Assembly (NCBI GenBank): GCA_008360955.1
Contig: LUCM01008186.1
Span: 1 to 64,000 of the forward strand
Length of the DNA stretch: 64,000 bases
Direction: 5' to 3'
DNA from: Fasciolopsis buskii
Taxonomy: Eukaryota > Platyhelminthes > Trematoda > Plagiorchiida > Fasciolidae
Shown: one piece after another, positions 54,951 through 64,000 of the stretch
How the letters are laid out: every line of letters begins with the position of its first letter
How positions within the stretch are numbered: the first letter of the stretch is position 1
The notes under the pieces: generated by a model
The model's input: the letters and a program-made list of their open reading frames with translations, nothing else
Database searches by the model: none
What the model was told of the DNA's origin: nothing
Translations under genes and position numbers: made by a program

Positions 54951-57761
54951 TCCCGCGGTTGAATAACACGAATTGTCATCACAATACAAAGTAAGCAATA
55001 AAAGAGTATCTTGTTTTCAAGTTATTCGTCTACTTTGGTGCAGTGTTCACACCATGGTTAAGTAAAACGGGACTTATGAGGACTAAATCACGACTTCATG
55101 TCTAGAAATATTGAATAATTCGGGAAAGGTAGCAGGCTCAGCATTTAATTGTTTCAGGATTTGCAAAGATATTCCTCGAAGCTTTCCAACGCCACTGTTA
55201 ATGTTGGATGATCAATGTGTAGTTTTACTTATTTTCACTCCTAGTTACTTTAGATAGGAGTAAAGTTACTTACCGAGCAATCATCTTAAAAGCGCTTTAC
55301 TGAGCGGATCAAAATACATCATCTAATGTTCCCCATACAGATTTAACAGAAAAGTCGCTATGGGAAACCATGAAAGCACCTTACAGCAATCTCGTTGCCA
55401 CAAATGCCATTCCATCGTTCTTGAACAGAGACATACACCTGGCCCACTTGTCATCCTCCAACAGGTGGTTTACAACCTTGTCGTGTGACAAATTAATCAT
55501 TTACTTACATGCATACACACGACCACACGTACACTTTCTTCGAGTTATGAATTGGTGTGATGGCAAACCTCCAATTCCGTTGATCCTTTCCCAACCATAG
55601 TTAATGTTATCTATCGGCATGAGTACGAATAACTGAAAGAGGAGCTTGTACGCCACGTTATCATGTTCTCGTTAGAAAGTTTTTCTTCTAGCCAGAAACG
55701 GAAAAATGTCGGACGACGTTGCGGAAAATCACGAGTCCCAAATGCCGTGTCACATGCGAAGTTATCAAATGCTCCAAAGGATTGGCAAATGGGAACTAGA
55801 TGTATGCCTCGTTGCTCAATATAGGGAGATTTAAAGTGGATCATTTTTGAAACGACGTGATTAGCGTATAAGAAAAGTGGTGAGTCTACGCCGTGTAGCC
55901 GCTAGGATACTACGCGCAGGAGTGGGAATTGGCAGCCATGCGCCCAAAAACTGGAGTACCATGTTGTGACAATGGCTTGATAGGTTAGATGTTGCAATGC
56001 ACTAAGAGACATCTGAATGATATCTGTTACCGAAATAATCGATCTGGGATTCAAAACTGTGAACTTTTCGGAGCGACAGATACGTAATCCGCTTGGCCAA
56101 CGACGGGGATGATAAGTTATTTGTAGTAATTTCCCTTTTATCTCTTGAGTGATTCAAGATGCGTCAGGTTCATCATAATGGAAAAAGGAAGATTCGAATT
56201 GTATCTCTGAAAAACATTTGAAGTTGGTAACTTTTGTTGCCCTCGGTTAGAATCGTGCCTCTTGCCAGATCAACTTAACGACCCACATTAATACGTTTTC
56301 TGATTAAATCACTATCACTCCGGCCCCCGATAGTACAAAGCCAAGACAAACAGCTGAAAAGGATAGTTAAGTTTCCGAATTGTTTTCTGCATATGCCACA
56401 AGCAGAAGTGTCCGCAGCGCTTCCGTCCAGTCACAGTCTAATCTACGTGATTTGGTTTCGTTCGATTTCTGAACCTTTGGCATGTGCTAGGGTTTGGGTG
56501 GGTTTGATGTGCGATGTCTGAATGGGTTTGATCGTGCATTTTTGATTGAGTGACGATTTTTTCTCGTGGCAGGTATGGCTGTGGATGAGATTTCCTCTGA
56601 TAGCTATATATTCGATAATCAGAAATTGTTTTCGAATGGGTAAATCGCCTTCTTGTTTAAACAAAGTAGGTGGCCGGTTATCAGACTCATCACCCTAGTG
56701 AGGTACCTTACATATCAAAAATACCTCCATTCTTTCTAAAATTGGTTCGTGGGGTCAGAGAAATGAGCAGTTTTTGGCAGAAAACTCAGGGCAGGTAAAC
56801 GGCGACGGACAAAGCTGAGATGATAAGCACTCTACCCGCTGACTACGGTGTCCTAAGGTTGTCGATGAGTAGACTATTTGTTTAACGACTTATCAGCGTC
56901 TTCCAGCGGCTCGGCGGGGATGAATGAACTTTCTGATGTTGCCCATAACAGCTGCAGTTTCCAGTCCTGGTACTTTGGTATCACCGCGCTTCACGGCCAA
57001 TTAACGACCCGTAATTTGGTCGCGGCTTCTATCAGTCACCGTTTCGTTATGACCTAGCTTTGGTAAGACTGACTGCAGTTTATCCAAGAACCGTAAGTAA
57101 GCATTAGCGATCCCAAATTTTCTGATCCACTACTGTCATGCGTTTTCATAATGGTTTACTCTAGCCCATCGTTTATTGCCCTTAATCAGATTCTCATTAG
57201 TGATTGTGAAAGCGGATCGATCGTGTCGTGCTCTAGGTGTGCTTTTATCTCGGAGATTTTTATTTCTTCCCGACGTTACAGTAGTATACGGTGTTGCTTT
57301 GTCTTCCGGACTTTGAAAGCAAGCTTATTAATGTGATTTTAAACATACTCTTCCCATTATACACAATTATCTTCATAAACATTGTATTCTGCTCTCCTTA
57401 GAATTTGATGGTGGTCGTATCTCAGTTTGGTGGTCTCCATAAGATATTGATTGATGTGCTTAACCTCTATGCTGCGGACGTTTAATCGCCGGTTGAGGTG
57501 ACGATCGTCTAGGACTTTTGACCAGTTCAGATTGATTATGGCTATTGGCAATAGCCGCAATCCCTCCCTTCTTAAGTTTTATTCTTTTTTCCTGAATCGT
57601 TTCAGCATTAGTCTCACGAGTGCTGTTCTCCCAAGGTGAATTAGTTTCACCAATAAAGCACTTCCAAAAGTCCTTCTCTGTCACACCATTTTTTTAAAAA
57701 GGAGGTCGTTCGAGGAGTCGCTAGCGATATTTGTCTTCTCCTTTTCATATGTATAGTCAAC
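54951..57761. other. unassigned sequence
   Basis: Apart from the dispersed repeat at 55,593-55,662, nothing is recognisable. The minus frame 56,443-56,664 has a weak internal duplication (K-P-I-Q-T-S-H then K-P-T-Q-T-L-A-H), from two similar TGGGTTTGAT blocks near 56,500-56,540. Frames at 57,460-57,914 (minus) are antisense to the start of the Penelope-like element. Confidence 0.4.
55593..55662 (+). repeat. short dispersed repeat, copy 2
   Basis: Partner of 555-624 in direct orientation, sharing CGAATAACTGAAA and the C-G-C-C-A-C to T-T-A-T-C end. The copies lie 55 kb apart at opposite ends of the window. Confidence 0.5.
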
Positions 57762-57867
57762 TATCCACAGTTTACGACCTAAACGCCAGTCAGAACCCCA
57801 TGAATACCAACAAACTGTGCTACGACCAGTACAGATTTTCAAATCCATTAGGGTACCTCTGGGTGTG
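57762..57867 (+). repeat. Penelope-like pseudo-LTR, left copy
   Basis: Shares ACGACCTAAACGCCA, GTCAGAACCCCATGAA and ATTTTCAAAT with 60,255-60,340 in the same orientation, with indels and about 75-80% identity in matched blocks. Confidence 0.6.
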
Positions 57868-58019
57868 AAACACTCAAATCTGTTTGTTGCTGGGAGATAT
57901 TTGCCTGCCGACAAGCTTCAACCCGCGAACAGTTATTCTCCCTCCATGAATGTCTGATAAGAAATATCTTACCCAATAGTGTAAATCATAGACCACCAAT
58001 CCATCGTCTTTTGAACAAA

Positions 58020-59945
58020 TATAGAAATGTTATCGCAGAGACTAGATAGCTGTGTGAACAAGCAGTTGATAATGAAATCATATAAAAATTTGCAGCTGGC
58101 ATTAAGTTACGTTTTAGAAATTTCCAGAAAATAAAAAGGCTATAGTTTGTCAAGGAAACTAGAGAAACTTTAAAAACATCCAGAAAAAATAGTAAACAAT
58201 ACGGGTTAGTAATCTGTCGTCTTGACCACTAGCGACCGAAGAGTATAACTTTCTCAAAAGGGGTTAACTTTAACCTGAGAGATGCCTCAACAAAATAATA
58301 CCTTGCTAAGTTGGAACACGCATTCATCGGCTTTCCAGTAGACACAACAAGCGAACTAAAGCATATCATAGTCCCCAACATGCTCTGTACAAAATCATTC
58401 AACGCTCTCTCAGATATATAGAACACAAAGCACTACGCACTATGAAGACGGACAAGAACATAATCAGCTTGCCTCCCTACAAAGGACGAATGACGGTCAT
58501 CCTGGACAGGACCGACTACATTGAGAAAGCAAAACAGCTACTGAAGGACATGGTCACATACCGTCTACTCGATACTGACTCAACTGCAAAACTGCGGAAG
58601 GAAATCAATAAGACCCTAAAGAAGTTACAACACCAAAAAGGATGCTGGAAATTGAATGCTGTTGCCTCAACCGCCTCACAATTCTCCGGATTGCTAAGGG
58701 CTCATAAAGAATGCATTCATTCACACCCATCGTCTCCCACTGATAAATGGATCAGACCACTCTGTGACCAACGCTCATGAGTTTCTGGATGAGGTTAAGG
58801 ATGTCACTCTGGAAGAAGAGGAAATGATGGTCTCATTCAATGTCACCGCGCTGCTTATTTCAATTGACCTGGATCAAGGAAAGAAAATAACTAAAGAACT
58901 GTTGCAAAACAATACCCAGACAAACCGCTGGAAACAAACAATTTATGAATTATTGGAGATGTGCCTACACACGTGCTTCAAATTTAACGCTGATATGTAT
59001 GAATAAAAATAAGGGAACATCGATGGGCTCACCCGTTTAGGGATTTCTCGCTGAATCGGTAATGCAAGCCTGGAAAACATCATAATACTAGGGATCCAGC
59101 CAAAAGTTAGGCTCAGGTATGCCGATGATTCCTTCGTCATTATTAAATGCCCAAATATTGAAGAGCCATGCAAAATAATCAGCAACATATTCAGTGACAT
59201 CAAGTCGAACAGGATGGAGGGCTGGCATTTCTGCACGTGTTGGTTAAAAGGATCGCCAACCGCACAGTGGGGACAGGAGTGTATCGCAAACAAGCTCATA
59301 CGGGTCAAATATTAAACTGTCACAGCAAAGACCCAGGTAATCACAAACGGTTAAGCATCCGAACCTTATTCAAGAGAGCCAAAAATCACTGCTGTACAGA
59401 AGGGCTAACAAAGCAAGAAGACGTCTGTCTCTTCAAAGTGTTCGAGAAAATTGGAAAAAGAATTGTGCTAGCAATGAATACAAAGGAACAGTCAAACAGA
59501 AAGATCATTTTCCTATACATCGAAAATTTATCTGAATTGACCGCAAGACTATTCCAACCTTAAGGGATCACAGTGGCTCAAAGACCATCCTAAACGTTGA
59601 GAAAACTTATATCAAAATCAAGGAAACACTGGAAGCGGGGGAAAGAGCAAAGTCAAGTGCATGGATTGCGACAAGTGCTACATCGGTTAAACCGGAAGAA
59701 AAGTGACTACCGGAATGTACGAGCACAAACTAGCTGCAAGAAAACATGATCCATTCCCATCCGTCCACGAAGACTAAGGAGGAATCACATTTAATCTGGA
59801 TAACTTTGAGATCCTAGATCAAGCCACTACAAGGCACGCGAGGGAGTTTTCAGAAGCATGGTATTCTTCAATTAATTCATTCAATAGACACATCGAATTG
59901 CATCAGGTGTACATTCGGATGAGAGGCAGAAAACTGAGGTAACAG
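58020..59945 (+). pseudogene. Penelope-like RT and GIY-YIG ORF
   Basis: N-terminal region: NFNLRDASTKQYLAKLEHAF (about 58,265). RT entry in 58,442-58,780: MKTDKNIISLPPYKGRMTVI, LDRTDYIEKAKQLLKDM and LRKEINKTLKKL. Palm in 58,764-59,006: EEMMVSFNVTALLISIDL, where the family has F-D-V-x-x-L-F-T-S-I. An intact catalytic box RLRYADDSFVIIK lies near 59,120. The thumb in 59,237-59,563 reads VYRKQAHTGQILN and HKRLSIRTLFKRAKNHC. The GIY-YIG block at about 59,655-59,860 reads CMDCDKCYIG, a stop, TGRKVTTGMYEHKLAARKHD, then ATTRHAREFSEAWYSS. At least five stops or frame changes are present. Confidence 0.8.
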
Positions 59946-60254
59946 AGAAAATCGGCATGCAGGTCATACGGACCCATAATCATGAGTATGAGTCATTTAT
60001 ACGGATCCGTCTACAGAGGTAAATCACAGGCTACTCGAAATATCAACAACGACACAGCTAAACGGATCAAACTTCTCAGGCCGAATATAAACCTAAGGTC
60101 AAATGTCAAACCAACAGAGATTAACTGTAAATCAGACGCATATTTTCCAGGTCATGTTCGTCGATTAAGCTCAAGGTCAACCCCATAAACAGAGAACCCT
60201 AACAACTGCGCATTTGCAATGACGATGTCGCCTCGACTGCTGATGATATGTTTG

Positions 60255-60340
60255 CGACCTACACGCCAAGCTCACCGATCAGAACCCCATGAAAACTAAC
60301 AACCTCAGCTGCGACCCACACAAATTTTCAAATGCATTGA
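60255..60340 (+). repeat. Penelope-like pseudo-LTR, right copy
   Basis: Reads GCGACCTACACGCCA, ATCAGAACCCCATGAA and ATTTTCAAAT, aligning with the left copy. It lies about 300 bases after the end of the GIY-YIG region. Confidence 0.6.
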
Positions 60341-63300
60341 GAATCCACACTTTTATCCTCTGTCCAGAAATTAAATCCATAAGAAGTAGAATATGTGGTG
60401 CTTGTTATTTATCTTCACCACCACTCTGAACCTGTGACTAAGGAGCTTTGTATACCGGGAAAGAAACTGATAACATTCAAACAATAGTTTCTTGCAGTGA
60501 CTTTCTGTCGAGTGAGTCCACTGCAGAATAAGCTGATTGAAGGCGAAGTAGCATGATATGTGGGCAGTCTCGAAGTCGAAAGATACTGTATTATTAACGG
60601 CGTCTCCTTCCATCATGTCTACAAGATTTACGGTGGTCCTGAAACGGATAGACTACTATACATAATCCTAATTTTCTTCATTTGCAAGGAATACTAAGAA
60701 AGTACAATCTTTTTGGTGATACGGCTTTCCATCTTCTGAAACCAAAAGACGACATGCAGCGGTATATGAGTTTTGAAAGCTTCTTCAGCAACCTGAAAAG
60801 GGTAAAATGAACCAGTTATTGTACCAAAAATAACTATTCCATCGATGCACTGAAGCTCAGAATCAATAAAAGAGACAGATCTGGATCATCAGAAATATTG
60901 CTGGGTGTCACATTGCCTCATCTCATGAACCAGTTCACCTAGAGTTTTTGTGACATGCTTGGACAGAACAAGCGGAAGGCTATCATAACAGATGCCTGAA
61001 CACATCCCTAAATGATTGATGAGAATAGCATCGCAATATATTTCTGATGACCTTTGTAACCGGAATCTAGGATCATCTGTCTCGAGCCAAATTATACTAG
61101 ACTGCCATTCTATAAATACTACATTATTTTACGTGCGTGACTGATGAGATCACGGCTAAAAGTTGTGATGATGTAAAAGACCCCTTGCAAACTAAATCAA
61201 CAGATAGTGAATCTCAAAGATGACCGGAGACTGCGTTCAAGAAGATAACACCAGAAACTATGGACAAGTGATTACTGCTTTGTGTTAGCAGGGCTCATAA
61301 ATCTATCACCGTTATAACGACCAAAATGTTCGTTCTTTGAAATTCGTCTGACATTCCACTCCATCGCACGTGTGTTTAAATAGCCGAAGTCACACTTGAA
61401 ATTAGAATACATTCACTCAGGTCATATACTTTCTGTTCTTTTTAGATTTGCTGTATGTATGGTCCAAGATATAATTGTATCACCAAGTAAGAACTGTCTT
61501 TGAAATTTCCTCAAGGTGAGCTGTGTCGAATCCTGAGAGCGGAAGTGACGTTTTCCTCGAAAGTTTACATCCAATTTATGATAGTTACAGCACTCTTCAT
61601 CACTGGCGATCATCTAGTAGTGCTTGGCGTGCATGATTTCCGCAGTTTATGTCACGCTAGTCCGTTATTGAAAATCACTGCATGGAGAATCGTTATCATA
61701 ACGTAGGCTAGAAGAGATTGCATCTAGAACAAGTGAAGCAACTTAGAATACGTGCTTTCGGTGAATCTGCGATATTATGAATACAGTCATGCCTGGCAAC
61801 CCACTCGTATCTGTGCAAGCCATACAAGGCGGTTGCATCAATGTGTGGAGCTGGCCCAGTATTCATTTTATTTTATCAAGCATGTTTTAGGTTACTTTTT
61901 AACAAGAAAGCTTCCTCACCCGTTCCTTCTGGATGCCTCGCAAAGTGTTCCCAAAAGATCGTTTATCTCAAATAATCCCTGCTGAGGATATCCTATGCAC
62001 TGAATTATTTCCACCAATGCCAGAGAACGAAGGCAAATTCCCGGCGATGTCCACCCAGTCGACTGTTCTTCCATAGTCAGTCAAAGATAGATGGCTATGC
62101 ACTGATTTCAAACCAACCACTCGCGGCGTACATGGCACGCAATTCTAAACGGACCGGCATATGCCGCGAAAGAGTGTACAGGACAACCTGGCTACCTGGC
62201 TTCAACTTAAGGATGTGCGAACTGAGCAATCAGTCACCGGTTCCCAGTGGGTTATTTGCCCCTCAGATCGTCCCACCGCATTAGACCATTTAGTCAGAGA
62301 CTCGGAGTAGGGTCCTCTAAGTAAATCCTCTATTTCGGTTTGCACAACCGATTGGTATAAAGCCCACTGACAGAGTATGCATCCTGATAGACAACCGACC
62401 ATTTGGATATATAAATTGGGAGAACTCTCATGCTCGAGAAGAATTCAACATCGTTTTTCCTGTTTATCGCTTATTGCTTTCGTCCTTCACTGTGGTTGTG
62501 GTAGGAAATATTATGTACATAAATTTGTGCGAATACATGTGACAGAAGAGTTACTTCCTGTAACATGGATCCGGATGAGTTTATCATCTTTAATGTAGAA
62601 AGTGTGACTTTAAAACAATTAGCTCAATATCCAGCTGTTTTTAAGGACAAAAATAAGTTAGATAGGTAGATATACTTTCCCCGGATGCTAAATCCATCCA
62701 TTTAGAGGATGGCTAATATTGTTAGATGTCCAAGAAACGCGTTTTGTTCTTGTTAGGATATCACGAAGTCTCCGAAACATCAAAATGCTTAGAAAGTTGT
62801 GTCTGTTGTTGTTGTCGTCGTTCACAGTATACGTATTTGGGGTTTTCCCATGTACATGTTCCACATTGTTTCGATTATCCGTCTTACAACCTTACTCCCA
62901 GTTGTTTGGTTGATTCACATGGTTTCGCATGTGCTTGCGAACACATTTGACTTGATGCATCCGAAATTGTTTTAAACAATTTTCCTAAGCGTCTGCTCAT
63001 TGACGGGAAAGATGGTTCTATTTGGGCGTTATTGTATAGAAACCTATGAAACGGATAACGTTCTCAGTTATGCGAGGTCATTCTCCTAAAGGTGAAAACA
63101 AACCTCATTCTTTATCTACACAGTAAAGAGAGAGAAGAATTGCACCTAAGTTGCTCTCGATGAGCTACGTTAGCGTCCAAAAGGTACACCCAGAATGAGT
63201 GATTGGCCAGATGATAAAGAAAAACATAAATACTCCTGCGAAAAGAATGGTATGCAGTCATTTTTTAATCAGGATGACATACTTTCAGTAATATTACAAA

Positions 63301-64000
63301 GGAATATCCAGTACTGTCAATAAAGTGTTGCGGGTCTCTAAGCTGCGCACCTTGCTCGCAAGCAAATCAACAGTGTGTTTGTGATTGAAGTATGAAATGC
63401 TCTTTTCTGTAACCCCGTTTCGCGTTTATTCTGTCGTTTACTGTCCAGGAAGGAATTATATCAATCGCACTATCAACCGGCGGTAGAAACGCTGTTGTAA
63501 GAATCTTCCGGAATAGCTAGTAACCGACTTACTCAAATAGATTACTGAAACACATTTTTAGCTAACCGAGAACATCTACTCGATAATGGAGACCAAATAT
63601 TCCATCTATTACCTATGATTTAACTTCTAGACTTGTCAGATGCTGCATTTCGAATTTGTGGTGATTCACATCGACAAGCAATTGTGAGTTTGCTCAAAAC
63701 CATTTTATGCTTATTCCGATGTGGCTCATTTACTGTCATTGGTCTTCTTAGTCAGTCGCACGGGCTATAAAGGAGTTAACCCATAACTGATTGCCAAAGA
63801 AACCAGCATGACTATGTTTAAACTCTAGTCCGTAACACGAATTCCTACTATTCTATCCCTTATTTATTTAGCCGTTTAAAGTGTGTCGAGTAGTTATGAT
63901 GGCAAGTCGTCCGGCTCGTTATCACACCGAATCTAATGAGACCTTATATGGTTCCGTACCAACTTCCGGGTCATAGTCACTAGCTGTCTCTTCCCCGTGC
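60341..64000. other. unassigned sequence
   Basis: Open frames are 81 codons or shorter and unrecognised on both strands. The frame at 62,719-62,913 (plus) has a hydrophobic stretch with many Leu and Cys, but no start context or neighbour supports a gene. No terminal repeat, tRNA or array is visible. Confidence 0.4.

Larger units (their letters stand above)
57762..60340 (+). mobile_element. Penelope-like element with GIY-YIG endonuclease
   Basis: The plus strand from about 58,020 to 59,945 reads as one Penelope-like ORF with RT and C-terminal GIY-YIG nuclease, broken by stops. Direct repeats at 57,762-57,867 and 60,255-60,340 flank it in the manner of the pseudo-LTRs known from Penelope elements. 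The spacing (about 2.6 kb) fits a single unit. Coding decay is moderate: key RT and nuclease boxes remain readable, unlike in the Penelope fragment at 6 kb. Confidence 0.8.

Noticed and set aside
60230..60260. CTGATGA next to the right Penelope pseudo-LTR, as the core of a hammerhead ribozyme
   Set aside because: Penelope-like pseudo-LTRs can contain hammerheads, but no GAAA core or pairing stem follows within a plausible distance, and the left repeat lacks the motif.
62719..62913. Small secreted or membrane protein with a Leu- and Cys-rich segment
   Set aside because: Two overlapping frames are equally open here, there is no consistent start or splice context, and hydrophobic runs are common in T-rich sequence.
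1..64000. CRISPR array, bacterial operon or defence system
   Set aside because: There are no regularly spaced repeats, no long open frames and no ribosome-binding-site-plus-operon structure. Retroelement content shows that the DNA is eukaryotic.

Overview
This window looks like repeat-dense eukaryotic intergenic or heterochromatic DNA, most likely from a flatworm (digenean trematode or pseudophyllidean tapeworm). No cellular protein-coding gene, rRNA or functional tRNA could be recognised on either strand. The open frames are short (187 aa at most, apart from one of 318 aa inside a retrotransposon), and all that could be recognised are decayed retrotransposon coding sequence. The flatworm call is an inference from the mix of families: CR1/jockey-like LINEs, RTE-like LINEs with the C-terminus common in trematodes, a CsRn1-like Ty3/gypsy element, Penelope-like elements with a GIY-YIG endonuclease, and a tRNA-derived SINE that seems to carry a hammerhead-ribozyme relic.

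Layout. From 1 to 24 kb nearly all elements are CR1/jockey-like LINE pieces on the minus strand (3.7-5.1, 9.6-10.1, 11.6-12.2, 12.7-15.3, 15.5-19.2, 22.1-23.9 kb). One Penelope-like fragment lies on the plus strand at 6.0-6.7 kb. A further minus-strand LINE endonuclease/linker lies at 26.4-27.5 kb. From 28.3 to 36.3 kb a plus-strand LINE (ORF1 relic, endonuclease, RT) appears to be split by an antisense RTE-like LINE at 29.1-32.4 kb. Plus-strand LINE tails follow at 38.5-39.5, 41.0-42.2 and 42.3-42.5 kb. A second RTE-like copy, inverted relative to the first, occupies 45.4-48.4 kb. A Ty3/gypsy element with recognisable LTR remnants fills 50.4-54.95 kb on the minus strand, with the SINE inserted between its protease and RT. 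A Penelope-like element with flanking direct repeats occupies 57.8-60.3 kb. The remainder (about 1-3.7, 6.7-9.4, 20.5-22.1, 24-26.4, 36.9-37.9, 39.5-41, 42.5-44.7, 48.4-50.4, 55-57.7 and 60.3-64 kb) holds nothing I can identify.

The most striking structure is two nested inverted repeats. A pair of 1,371-bp arms (9,400-10,770 and 37,861-39,231) and a pair of 1,017-bp arms (22,856-23,872 and 34,707-35,723) are each more than 99% identical by eye. Other copies of the same families in the window are only about 70% alike, and homology continues beyond the arms at that lower level. This pattern fits recent gene conversion or inverted duplication, or an assembly artefact; the sequence alone cannot decide. 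All coding relics carry stops or frameshifts, so nothing here is predicted to be autonomously active.
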